A DNA stretch of 28,505 nt from Gnetum montanum (lineage: Eukaryota > Streptophyta > Gnetopsida > Gnetales > Gnetaceae): contig MNCI01010394.1 of the NCBI GenBank assembly GCA_015680685.1, positions 197,005 to 225,509 on the forward strand. The letters are read 5' to 3'. This document shows, piece after piece, positions 1-9,966 of the stretch. Both the position numbers and the translations under genes were made by a program. Numbering within the stretch: position 1 is the first letter of the stretch; the number at the start of each line of letters is the position of its first letter. The notes under the pieces are model-generated. The model did not search any database and was not told the origin of the DNA. It saw only the letters and a list, made by a program, of their open reading frames with translations.

Positions 1-541
1 AATCGGCTACTCATCGTGATTAGTCTCTCTCACCCTCAACTCCTAGAATGCAGAATGAGTACGACTTAATTACAAGCATCTATGGGTGTGTATGGCTAGT
101 CAAGGAATTAGTTGCTCATTACGTTTAGGCTAGTTAAGTGCCTCAGTATGACCACTTTGAGCACATGCATTACATGTGGTGATCCCAGTAACGATTAGTG
201 TTTGGTAGCCACAGTTGCATAGTTTAGGGTGTGTATGGTAAGTGGGAACGGATGCTAATGCTAGTTAATTTAGACTTAGTCCTTAGTTAGAGTTAGTTAG
301 TTCTCTCAACCCTTCACCCTTTAGCATAGGAGAAAAACCATAAAAGACCAAAAAAATCATATACCTTGGACTTACTTAACCATACACTGTGACAACAATA
401 AGTAAGTCTGGGAAGACAATGAATGATTAACCCCAAATGTTCCTTGGGGCGTTTAGGCATTTAGTCTGCGGAGTTCGATCGGATCATGCGTGCTACGCTC
501 GTTTTGTATGGTTGAGTGTAGGGGTACCTCGCCACTCATCA
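1..541 (+). repeat. 5' LTR, partial
   Basis: This is the 3' part of the upstream LTR; it ends at GCCACTCATCA. Position 1 corresponds to about 4079 in the 3' LTR, so the promoter and first third lie outside the window. Shared landmarks include AATGAGTA(C/T)GACTT near 53, the GGAGTTCGAT(C/T)GGATCATG block near 471, and TTGAGTGTAGGGGTACCTC near 512. The 5' copy has an extra repeat of a GTGTATGG..GGATGCT-like block (near 88 and near 230) that appears once in the 3' copy near 4250. Confidence 0.85.
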
Positions 542-771
542 ATTATCAAGGGTAATTAGTTATAACATTAAGGATAATTATGCAAAAATAATTCATCCCT
601 TTAGGTATACCTGGAAACTAAATTTGGAAACCACCTAAGTAAAAAGGACTCACTAATATAATTTTTTGGGAAACATCACATGGAGATAAAATAAATTAAT
701 TAAGGCAAGCAATAAGGTATAACCTAACTTCAGAAACAACCTTACTAACAATTGGCCCTGTGTGATTGCAG
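542..771 (+). other. Leader of the first LTR element, no clear primer-binding site
   Basis: This is the interval between the 5' LTR end and the first ATG of the gag-like frame. It is AT-rich. The first bases after the LTR (ATTATCAAGGGTAATTAG) do not match the usual plant initiator-methionine primer site TGGTATCAGAGC, nor another tRNA end that I recognise. Either the site has decayed or an unusual primer was used. Confidence 0.5.
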
Positions 772-1632
772 ATGGCCCTGAAATGTGGACAACAAGAAGG
801 TCCTGCTCAAGGTGGAAGCAAACGACCTAGGAGAGGAGAAGGACAAGTTCCTGCCAAACAACATGTAGAGTAGAAGGAACAATCATTTAGCATTCACCAA
901 GAAGACCTTGCTACTATACAATCAAGGTAGGTAGAAGGAGGAGCTGTTGCAATGCCTAAACAAGGACAACATCTCACGTTGCCCCAGGATTGTGTTTAGG
1001 CTATCCATGAAAGGTCCACATTCACTATGGTGCTTGTGAAATTAAATTTTGAATCTTTCATAGAGCTTACTCTAGAGGCTATTAGGGACCATCTCAATGG
1101 GTCTCCATTATGGCCTATCCTCTCTGAAAGCGGTGCCTGGTACTTAGGGAAAACGTACCAATTTTGGCACAATAGAGAACAAGGCACCACAATTAACATT
1201 TGTGGTGTGAAAATTTATTTTTCTATTCAGGCCATTTCAAAAGTATTAAACCTTCCAAATATAGGGCCAAAGGTTGCTTAGTTATCTACCTATTCAAACC
1301 CAGATGTGCGACGAGTTTGGTTGGAAAGGACATATGATAGGAAAGAGAAGATGTTTGGAGAGTTGACGACGAAAGAGAGGATCTACTTCAAAATAGGGAC
1401 TTACCACCTCTTCCCCACAAAGGGCTTAAAAATAATTTTAACATATGAAGCAAGAGGATGTGCACTATTGATGGAAAAGGTTAATGCTAACCTACCTCAC
1501 CTATATTTTACAGAGATACTGAGGTGGTTTGAAGAACGGAAGACAAGGAAGCTTGCGTTGCTCTTCCCTTGTCTTATCAGGAAGCTGTGCAGACATGATG
1601 GTATCAGAGGATACACCAATGATGTCCTCTAA
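772..1632 (+). pseudogene. Gag-like ORF, N-terminal part, broken by four TAG stops
   Basis: One frame runs from an ATG at 772 to a TAA at 1630-1632, interrupted only by TAG at 871, 928, 997 and 1279. Read through, it gives about 286 codons. The first 33 codons include a basic KRPRR stretch that could be a nuclear signal. Around 1200-1260 the peptide ICGVKIYFSIQAISKVLNLP fits the pattern G-x-x-I-x-F-S-x-x-x-I-x-x-x-L-x-LP, seen in the 'putative plant transposon protein' domain carried by some plant LTR elements. That assignment is inference from memory of the family pattern. A following basic, Lys/Arg-rich segment (1306-1632) contains WLERTYDRKEKMFGEL. All four TAGs sit where CAG (Gln) would restore the frame. 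No zinc knuckle or enzyme motif is seen. The function is probably structural, but the copy is dead. Confidence 0.65.
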
Positions 1633-1864
1633 AAAGCCAAAAATTCTTCACATGCTAAATTGCTAAATCCATGAACTGCAAGAAAAATCATTAGTGAGAT
1701 GCTGGGACCAAAACAAGAAAAGGGATAAATGATAGGGCCAACTACAACTCAACTTGTAGGACCAGCCAACTTCCAAGCATGGGACCTAGTCAACAATAAG
1801 AAGTAGGGCCTAGCATGGGCTAGCAAGATCAACCACTGCCACCACCACAAGATTACAGATCATC
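1633..1864 (+). pseudogene. Frameshifted linker inside the gag-like ORF
   Basis: The reading frame changes here at least twice. The third frame over about 1755-1890 gives a proline/glutamine-rich stretch (around QDQPLPPPQDY) typical of a linker. Frames 1 and 2 carry the flanking coding parts. Indels have therefore accumulated in this stretch and it cannot be translated continuously. Confidence 0.5.
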
Positions 1865-3568
1865 ATGTGTCATCTTCAGGCCATTACTGATATGGTCAGT
1901 TGGGGAAGTCATGATGATGCAAATCTCTTTTGCATCATCGATGATGCCATACAGCCCATGGTTTCTTTGGATCATGCAAGGGGAGAAGTGTCCATCCATA
2001 TAGAAGGAGAGGAGAGAACTTGGTCACAACAAATCTCATGGAACACTGCATCTTTTCAAGTGCAATTAGAAACTTGTCAAGGGGTCACAGTGGTGGTCAT
2101 GTAGCACCAGGATGTAGCAGGAGTTGTAGAAGTGGTCACAGACCACATTAAAGAATCATTTAATGAACCTGTTGTGCCACTGGCAGACCTTACAGGAGTA
2201 TGGGATGCTCAAACTCTGGTTGGAACCTCAATGATTCTTGCGGAACATGAGGATGCACTTGATCGATTGCTACAAATAGAATAGGTAATGATGTCCCTGT
2301 TTAACATCCCTCAGGATGTTACAACAATTCAATCAAACCTCATTTCCACCAAAGGGAAGCTGGTCTTAATAGAGGTGAGGGCCATGCACGCTGAAGCAGA
2401 GGTGAAAAAATTACAAGAAAGGCTCATGGCCCTACAAGCAGCACAACTGGACCCTTTGCAATTTGTTTCCATAAACCATTTTGACACTTTCAAAATTGAG
2501 CAACTAATCAAACTACTAATGGAGACTAAGAAGGTGGAAGAAGAAAAAGAGAAGGCTATTTGGGTTGCCTTTGTAGGACAAGTGCAAACTTATGTGCATA
2601 TCAAGGTACTCAAGGCCTTACAAGAGGAAAAAAAGTAGCTCGTTGCCAACAACCTTCGGTTGACCTCTATGAAAAAGCAAAAGAATGTTCTTGAAGAACA
2701 TTTTCAGCAATTACGAGAATAATTCATTTGAGTCAACCAAGACATGAACCATTTAGCTAGGGAAAATTGAACCCTCTCAATGGAGGAGGCATGCGCCATC
2801 CACCAAAAGACAACTATTGAAATAAGCATGTGGCAATATGAGGCTAAACAGCATGAAAAGCTAAAGGAGCACTTCTGAGACCAGGTGGGGATGTATAAGT
2901 AGATCATTGAGAAGGAGATCTGTATGGCCAAGGCCCACATCAATGCTATTAATGCTCAACAAACTGACTGGTGGGACATATTGGACACATATGCATTTTC
3001 CCACTAGGTGGAAGTTAAGAACTGGGACCTACAGATCTAGGACGTTACTGAATACATGGAGTTGGAAAACCTACGGTATGCCAACCTCACCATGTTAATA
3101 GCAAGGCACCTGAGAATAGAGATTGAGCAACATGTAGCCACCACCTACATCAAATATGAAACAGAATTTGCAGAATGCAAGAAGATATTGCAAAAACTGG
3201 AGATTGCAAATTCTGAACTTGAGGTGGTTAAAGCAAGCTACCAGGGACAAAAAGGTGTCGCAATAGACTTGGCTCAACGGCTTGTAGATTTTCAAGAATA
3301 TAGAGACAAAGCTAGAGCCTATGAGAAGGAATGACGGGTATTTGCAGCTTAGTAGGTTAAGGCAAATCAAATGTTTCCGCAACTACCCTACCCATTGGAG
3401 GTGCCAACTCCATCAAACATCGAAACATTAGCATGGATGACACAAGATTCTCAAACCGAAGAGGAGAAACTCTAGGCCATACTTCAACGCCACCAAGTCC
3501 CAAGACTTGGAGTACAAGATAAGGGAAAGGCACCCATGGAGGAGCCACCACCACTAGGAAGTACATGA
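1865..3568 (+). pseudogene. Coiled-coil C-terminal part of the gag-like ORF, many stops
   Basis: A single frame (the one starting at 1865) stays coherent for about 567 codons to a TGA at 3566-3568. In-frame stops are TAG at 2102, 2282, 2636, 2900, 3005, 3038, 3350, 3353 and 3473; TGA at 2729, 2768, 2876 and 3332; TAA at 2720. Between them the peptide is rich in E, K, Q and L with heptad-like spacing, for example EAEVKKLQERLMALQAAQ near 2395-2450, the KKVEEEKEK segment near 2530, and the stretch 3056-3334 ending RDKARAYEKE. Together these predict long coiled coils. The C-terminus is proline-rich (KAPMEEPPPLGS). The composition suggests a self-associating structural protein; a large coiled-coil gag replacement is my inference. 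It lies in the same orientation as the N-terminal part and ends about 190 bases before the polypurine tract. Confidence 0.65.
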
Positions 3569-3750
3569 GTTCCATCAATTTTGTAACTATTGGATTTCCT
3601 CTTGCATTCTTTGCGTTGTGTCTCAATTTTGTTCTAATTCCACACTGCAGCATGAAACCCATTCTCACTAGTCTATAATCCCATACCTATCCACTGTGTA
3701 ATCAATGGAGCTTTTTTTCACTGTAACTCGAGGATGAGTTTTCATTCAGT
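3569..3750 (+). other. 3' untranslated segment of the first LTR element
   Basis: A short non-coding stretch between the end of the coiled-coil frame and the polypurine tract. It is T-rich, contains ATGAGTTTTCATTCAGTCAT immediately before the G-run, and has no recognised coding potential. Confidence 0.5.
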
Positions 3751-3752
3751 CA

Positions 3753-3760
3753 TGGGGGTA
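3753..3760 (+). other. Polypurine tract of the first LTR element
   Basis: TGGGGGTA lies directly against the first base of the 3' LTR (TGATGAGT at 3761). A purine-rich run at this place is the expected plus-strand primer. It fixes the element's orientation as plus. Confidence 0.65.
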
Positions 3761-3843
3761 TGATGAGTTATCATTTTGTTGGCCATGATATCATAGCCTA
3801 GCTACGATATCACGTACACGATATTGCAGCCTGTCTCCTCATC

Positions 3844-3851
3844 TATAAATA
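3844..3851 (+). promoter_or_regulatory. LTR TATA box
   Basis: TATAAATA in the context CATCTATAAATAAGAGG, 83 bases into the LTR, is a standard plant retrotransposon core promoter. Transcription would start about 30 bases downstream, near 3875-3885. Confidence 0.6.
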
Positions 3852-4020
3852 AGAGGTAGATAGATCTAGTTTGGAGTTTTTTGGAATTTCGTTTAAGTGT
3901 TAGTTTTAAGTAGTTCTTCTCTTAACCCTTTTCCTCCCAGTGCATGCCTATAGTGTGGTGATTGTAATTGTACAACATCCCTATTCTAGTGTGATGTACT
4001 TGGACATGGACATGACCAGC

Positions 4021-4026
4021 AATAAA
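4021..4026 (+). terminator. LTR polyadenylation signal
   Basis: AATAAA occurs about 170 bases after the TATA box and inside the LTR, where the end of the R region is expected. It is a plausible poly(A) signal for the element's transcript; no experimental cue is available. Confidence 0.45.
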
Positions 4027-4573
4027 GATTAAGATTACTTCATCATTGTAGCATCCACTTAGCTTAATTATTTATTTAATTGTTATTTACTACTTTCTTA
4101 ATTAAGATCTCTTCACCCCAAACTCCTGTTAAATGTGGAATGAGTATGACTTGATCACAAGCATTTAAGTGTCACTACTTGGTAACCTAGTAGCGTACTT
4201 AGGCCATGTGCTTGGTAATCCCAGTGGTATTCATGCACGAGGTCCAAGATGTGTACGGATGATTAAGGAATGGATGCTCATCGCACTTAGGCTAGTTTAG
4301 ATTCTTTCTCACCCTCTCTCTCTCCTAGCTTAGTTAACATTATTTCCCATCATACCCAGGAGTAGCATTAGTGTAGGAACATATCATACACCTCACTCTG
4401 GACTAAACCATACGTGAAAAAGCTAATGCTAGTCTAGGTGGGAAGATAGAGAACTGTGATCTATGAGTAACTATCTAGATACCACAACTAGTCCATCTGT
4501 GGAGTTCGATTGGATCATGCATGAAACACTCATATTCGTATAGTTGAGTGTAGGGGTACCTCCCCACTCATCA

Positions 4574-5950
4574 CCTAGATTCTTAATGACCTTTCTAGCC
4601 CCCTTAAGACACTAACTCTAGTAGTGTAACTAATGATAAAATAGAGGTTTAGAAAGCTAAGATATTAACTTTGGTAGTGTAACTAATGACATCCAGCCAT
4701 AGCGTTAGTGCCATCCACAAGAATGATATGATAATTGGTTGCATGTCCATGAGCTGCACTTGCTCCATGATGAGTGCCACTAAAATAAAATACATTGTTA
4801 AAGTAGTAGTAGTTGGTCATTGTGTTGATGGCCATGAGCCCCTCCACATCCTTTTGTAGCATGGCCTTGATGCCATAGGCTGCATGGCCCTATGGTCCAA
4901 TGGGGCCCCATGTAGGGTTGTGTAGCCCTCATGAAATTGTTTTGGTAAAACATTATATATATATCATTTTGGAGTTGGGGTTTGAGCCTGCCACCTCCTG
5001 TGGTTTTTTTAAACTTTTTATTATTATTTTATTTTAGGACACATAACAGAAAACTTTAAACATCTATAAATTGATTGGGACAAAATTTGTACCATTGAAA
5101 TTTTCTCAACAAGTACTATTTGTTGGATATGGTTTCAAGGTCTAAAAACTAATTTGAGTTTCCAAGATTTTAAAGGATGAAGATAGCTTATTTTGCCAAA
5201 TTGACCTTTCTATGCTGACACATTGATGAAATGATGATTTCCAGATGACTCCAATAATTATAAATGATATCCCAACCCTTAAACCAAAAACATAATACTT
5301 TTACCTTATGATTTGGTGAGTATGATATAATATTATCCTCTTGCATCAAGATTATGTCCTAGGTATTAAGGATAATCAAGACATCACAATATTATCCCTT
5401 AAGTACTAGTTTTTGTATGAATCTCATAGCAATGAACCTTATTGGTTGAGTAAGAATGAGATTATCTTATGATTAGTTTGAATTCCTTAAATTTACCAAT
5501 ACATAGGTCCTAGGTAATATGATTCTTGGCAAGTTTATAGGGGTAAGGCATTTAGGATACTAATTTTCAAACTAAATCAAATCAACTCAAGTCATGGTTA
5601 CTAACCATGTAGAAGGAACCTAATGATGACCTGAATCTATTACATTCTAATAATAATATAATATGGGTAAGAGTTACTTGGATTGGTGTTTTACCAATGT
5701 TTCTTGCAGTTGATGTACCTTGGTGAGGCATAGTTATATCTCTTGATTGTTGATATCCTTGAATAAATCTTGGTTGGTGGGATTCATGTTGAACATGATT
5801 CGCTTCATCGTTATTTTATAGATGTATGGATCATTTTATACATATGAGACATCTGGTGGTGGTTTGTGGCTTTCCCTGTATCTTGGCCCCATGATTCATC
5901 ATTAGGTCATAGTTAGGCCATGGTTTTGATTCATCTTTGGATCGTGTTTT
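4574..5950. other. Degraded intergenic DNA, possibly remains of a minus-strand retroelement interior
   Basis: No intact gene is seen. The segment is AT-rich apart from 4790-4930. A 15-base block TAGTGTAACTAATGA recurs near 4620 and 4673. If the primer site at 5951-5962 belongs to a minus-strand element, the DNA just below it would be that element's leader and start of gag, but translations there are full of stops and I recognise no motif. Between 5010 and 5600 I see only low-complexity AT-rich sequence. Confidence 0.4.
4683..4889 (-). other. Stop-free minus-strand stretch, unrecognised
   Basis: A 68-codon open stretch ends at TAG (4683-4685), with a possible ATG at 4860-4862. It is less AT-rich than its surroundings. 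The peptide is rich in His, Tyr, Asn and Gly (for example SGTHHGASAAHGHATNYH). I do not recognise a family. The opposite strand and other frames carry stops. It may be a captured exon fragment or simply chance in a GC-richer patch; the latter cannot be excluded at this length. Confidence 0.2.
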
Positions 5951-5962
5951 GCTTTGATACCA
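5951..5962 (-). other. Primer-binding site (initiator-Met type) of a minus-strand LTR element
   Basis: GCTTTGATACCA is the reverse complement of TGGTATCAAAGC. This differs by one base from the standard plant initiator-methionine primer site TGGTATCAGAGC. It sits two bases from TGTGACATCCC (5965), so on the minus strand the order is ...GGGATGTCACA, TT, TGGTATCAAAGC. That is the LTR-end/primer-site junction common in plant chromovirus-like Ty3/gypsy elements. The element would run towards lower coordinates. Confidence 0.6.
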
Positions 5963-5964
5963 AA

Positions 5965-6399
5965 TGTGACATCCCATTCCCAAATGTCATGGAAAATGTC
6001 AAATATACATTATATTAAACATTATGTGTAAGAAGATAATATACCAAACATCAAATATATGTAACATTTGACATTATGCGTAAAGAAAATAACTGGGAAA
6101 TTGTAGAAGGAAAAAAGGAAAAGAATGCTTTATTGATGTGGAATAGTGTATTTGGATCATGCTTTGGGTGTTCCTTAGGGTTTTTTTCCTTCAACATCTA
6201 TCTCTTAGAGGCAATCCATCATTGCCACCACGGTTATGCCTATTACCAGTCATAAGGGATGGCTAGTCCTTTTCTTGTCCTGCTTCACCTGACACTTGTT
6301 ACTTGTTACTTAGCTTTATTGGCTTCGCAACTCCATGGTGATACAACCTCTAATGCTTACGTATAAATACCTTAGGCTAAACCCCCAACGATCACCTTA
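5965..6399 (-). repeat. LTR end of a minus-strand retroelement; outer boundary unknown
   Basis: From TGTGACATCCC onward the sequence should be the 5' LTR of the element whose primer site is at 5951-5962. I cannot find the other LTR boundary or a second copy in the window. The sequence from about 6400 merges with short degenerate repeats. One conflict: a TATAAATA at 6363-6370 is on the plus strand, opposite to the assigned orientation, so it may be fortuitous. About 435 bases are assigned here only as the minimum. Confidence 0.4.
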
Positions 6400-8177
6400 A
6401 GAGTTCTAGAAATAAAATATAAAAATTGGAGACTCTTAGGCATTTCTAGAAAGAAAAATATTAACTACCAATAAGGTTGCCCAAAGTGTCTTTAGAGTTA
6501 TAAATCCCATTTTTAAAAAGGTAAACTACAAAAGATATTCTATCTTTCAAAAGAAATAATTTTAATTAATGATAAGGCTTTTGAAAGCTTATATTTTTAA
6601 ATCATATTGGTATCTAGAAGCAAAACTCTAAATGCTCATAATTACTTCTAGAGGTAGAATTTAGGACAACTACATGCCCTTCTGGATGTCACAAAACTAA
6701 TTTGTAATCTATTTTTCAAAAGATTCTAGACATGTTGATCCTTCCATAAGCTATTTTTTTTAATGCATATGCAAATCCCAAAAGCTATGATTTTTACCAT
6801 TGGTATGGCTTTGCAAAGTGAAAATCTAAACTACTATACTCCCTTCTAAAAACTATACTTTGAATAGCTATGCAAGCTTTCAGAAGCTACATTTTAAGTT
6901 GAAATTTCTAGTTCTAAAAGTTTCATTTGGAGTTTTAACATTTTCCTTCTAGAAACCAACTATGCTTCTAAAACATTTCATACTAGAAAAAATACTAGCT
7001 TTTGAAAGCATTTTTATGAGTACAAAATACAACTTCCAAAAGTGTGAGAACTAGAGGATATTTTAATTAATGGAGGCAACTATTAAATAACTCATATTTT
7101 GATTTGGCAGTGGCATTTTAATTAAAAGAAATTGAAGACTACAAGGTGGTGTAATTCACACCTTACATTATGTGAAAAAGTATATCCTAATTTACCAATA
7201 GAATTTTTATTTAAAAAAAAAAAGATTTAAAGTTTGTGAGGATGTGCAAATTAAACCTTTGTGCACTATAAAACTATGATGAGATTCAAGTTGGAACTTC
7301 TCACACCATGTAGAAAAATTAACCACTACAAGGAAGTGCAAGTCATATTTTCTCACACCCTCTTGCAAAATATCCATTTCTTTTTTAGAAATAAAAATAT
7401 TTGTATGCTTTTGGTAGTGTCCTCAAAATTCTAAATCCTACTTCATAAGGTCAAATGTAAGCGATGTTTTAGCTTTGAAAATAATAGTTTCATTTAATGA
7501 TAAAACTTCTAGAAGCTTCCTTCCCTTTTGGAATCTTGATTTTTAAAAGCATACTAGGTTTTTGAAGCCTCAATTTCATCTAGCCATTAAAAATATTTAT
7601 TAATATTTATTTCCAAAGTGTCTTCCAAGTTCTAAATCTGAACATCATGTGTAAGATATGTTATGGTTTCTAAAAGTAATAATTTTGCTTCTAGAAGCTT
7701 CAAATTTCAAAGCCTAAGGCTTTCAAAAGCCTTGATTTCATATAGTTTTAATACTCCTAGAGGTTATTATTTTTAATGCTTCAAAAGCCATGTTTATGTT
7801 TGTTAATGGGGCCTTTAGAAGTAGAAAATTAAATTTAGAATTTAGAACAACTACATGGGCTTCCAAAAGACTCATTAGAACTATACAATTCTTCCATCCA
7901 TAAGTATAACAACTTTCAAATTATTTTGCAAGCATAAAAATATTTAACTTTTAGAAGTCATTATTTAAGTTCAAAAACCAAATTCTTGAAGTAGTAGAAC
8001 AAAGAGGTAATTTAGCTTATAGATGCAACTATTTGTACACATGATAATTCTTCCAAAAGCTAATTTTTCAATTTATATATAGATGCAAGAAGTTATGATT
8101 TTTACCACTAGTGTGGCTTCTAGGAGTGAAAATCTAAACTACTATATTCCCTTCTAGAAACTACATTTTGAACAACT
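6400..8177. repeat. Degenerate dispersed repeat block F, left part
   Basis: This AT-rich stretch is built from recurring phrases such as CTTCTAGAAGCTT, TTTTAGAAGC and GAAAATCTAAACTACTATA. A unit beginning ATGATTTTTACCA occurs at about 6787 and again at about 8096, with high similarity over some 80 bases. A second family of related phrases (GTGTCTT..AGTTCTAAATC) occurs near 6487, 7414 and 7618. No coding sequence is evident. The same phrases resume near 15890 in the same orientation, suggesting that the block was split by an insertion. Confidence 0.55.
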
Positions 8178-9128
8178 ATTATGTCATTGAATGGATTTAA
8201 AATTATCATTTCTTATGTTTGTTGTGGTTAACCATTTGGTTGGGCAATTACCTAATGAATTGTATTTAGAGATATTTTTTTTATTGTCCAAGAAAATCAA
8301 AAATTGATTAGTACATAAAAGAATATTAGATTTATGCAATGTATTAGAGGAATCTTGCATAATATTTTCATCATAGATTTTTTCTATAATAATCTTTTAT
8401 TTTAGGAAATTAATATTGATTGAAACCAGAATATGAATATAGTGTTTTGTGTAAGTTAGATTATATTGATCTCTATTTTAGAAACCTAGAATTATTTTCT
8501 TTGATTATTATTTTCAATGCCAGAATATCCTAACTATTCATTTCATAAGAGAAACTTATATCCTCTATATTAGAAAATCTGGGATGCAAACAATGTGTTG
8601 GAAGAAGTGGAATATAATATTCCATGATAGATTTTCACTATTTGGATAATGTATATCTTGTATGGGATATTTAAGGCTTTTGTATCATTGTTACAAGAAA
8701 GAAAACAACATGACTACTGTATTGTTTTACTATTGCAATTACTATATTTTCATATAGTTGTACTCTTGGAATCATTAATTATGTTTTGGTTGTGCATAAC
8801 TTAATATTGCTAAGATGAATTGATTAAATTAATTTTCTTGTATATGATCTATAAAGCTATGAATACGATTCCTTGTTTAATTATTTAAACGTTTAAATTG
8901 TACCATAGATGCATATTATATATTCAAAAATGTCAATTATCATTTTGTCATTCTCTTCATGCTAGACTATTAGGCCATTATTTGCATTATATGAATTTTA
9001 TGCTTTATATTTTAGTCTTTTTATTCTAAACTATTGTTGTTTGTGCTAGTCTAAATGTAATATATGATTTCTAATGACTATTTAACTTGTAAAAATTTCA
9101 CCCTTGTATTTTTTAAGCTAGCTTGTTA
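8178..9128 (+). repeat. Block A, copy 1 (direct copy of 9967-10915)
   Basis: About 950 bases align collinearly with 9967-10915: TTGAATGGATTT near 8187/9980, AACCATTTGG near 8230/10024, GAAACCTAGA near 8480/10270, CAATGTGTTGGAAGAAGTG near 8590/10381, CTAGTCTAAATG near 9046/10838, and TTAACTTGTAAAAATTTCA near 9082/10871. The offset is about 1.8 kb. It is AT-rich and non-coding in all frames. The copy abuts the left edge of the large palindrome. Confidence 0.75.
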
Positions 9129-9966
9129 GGGTCTAGGTAGAGGGGCAAAAAGGAGAGAGGATGGGAGAGGAAGGGAGAAAAGAGAATTGCATCATAATCA
9201 AAAATACTAGAAGTACATCTTTAGCAATACACAGGTGAGCTAAAATAATAAAAATAACAATAGCAATAGAGAAAGAGAAAGATTGCATGGGTATAGTAAT
9301 GAAGAAGAAGAAATAGCACTTGATAGTTAGGAAAAGGAACTATTCAAAGAGGCTTGAAAGACGAATAAGCGGGATACATAGTTCCTCCCTTGTTTTGTTT
9401 ATGGCTAAACTTAGGATTCTTTCCCCATCTTGAATGCTTTTTGAATCTTATTTTCGTTTCTTAGATTTTGAATTATTGAATATTTATTTTTGTGGATCTC
9501 TCTATCCATCCTTAGACTTTGAGGCCTAAATGACTTAGATGAGAGTTATTTCCAAATGAACTTGGGAACACCTATAAAGATTTGGGGCAAGATGCCATAA
9601 AGATTTGCCAATATGGGAAAAGGATCCCTAATATAAGAATTAGTACTACTAGTATAAAGTGAGAGCATCATGGGTCCATCTTGATTTATGGTGTACAAAA
9701 TGCTTGATAAGAATACTCTAATTTTCCTTATGATTGAATGTATAGTAAATTAGTATATCAATACTGATTAAATCTTTCTTTAGCTTAGTGTGGTAACAAA
9801 TTAAGTTTGTATATTGTCCTTTATAAACTAAATCTAGTTCGAAATGTGGTTGCATTAGTAATCTTAGCATCATTTGGATTTGGATTGATATATTATGATT
9901 TTCACTTTAATGCTTATTTCACATTTGCTTCATATGTGATAATGATATTAAAAGAAAAAAGGTAAG

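Larger units (their letters stand above)
1..4573 (+). mobile_element. Non-autonomous LTR retrotransposon, 5' end cut off by window
   Basis: Two LTRs of one family bound a 3.2-kb internal region. The 5' copy (1-541) and the 3' copy (3761-4573) both end in GGGGTACCTC/TCC..CCACTCATCA, and the 3' copy starts TGATGAGT, giving an 8-bp terminal inverted repeat with TG...CA ends. A G-rich tract precedes the 3' LTR. The interior holds one long gag-like, coiled-coil reading frame with many stops. I see no protease, reverse transcriptase, RNase H or integrase motif in any frame. This is the layout of a non-autonomous element (LARD or gag-only type) that would need enzymes from another element. The LTRs align along their length but are clearly diverged, so the insertion is old. 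The target duplication cannot be tested because the 5' flank is outside the window; the five bases after the 3' LTR are CCTAG. Confidence 0.85.
3761..4573 (+). repeat. 3' LTR (813 bp) of the first LTR element
   Basis: It starts TGATGAGT and ends ACTCATCA. It matches the 5' LTR over its last two thirds, including AATGAGTATGACTT near 4138, GGAGTTCGATTGGATCATG near 4501 and GTAGGGGTACCTC near 4551. A TATA box lies 83 bases in and an AATAAA signal about 180 bases after that, giving a plausible U3-R-U5 order. Its terminal segment has lost CpGs kept in the other two copies of the family in this window. Confidence 0.88.

Noticed and set aside
772-3568. TAG stops as programmed readthrough or a variant genetic code
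   Set aside because: TGA and TAA stops and frameshifts are also present, and the setting is a decayed plant retroelement; methyl-cytosine deamination is a simpler explanation.
6363-6370. Plus-strand TATAAATA as the promoter of a plus-strand LTR starting at 5965
   Set aside because: The adjacent primer-site match gives a minus orientation and no polypurine tract precedes 5965. The orientation conflict remains, so the box was not listed as a promoter.
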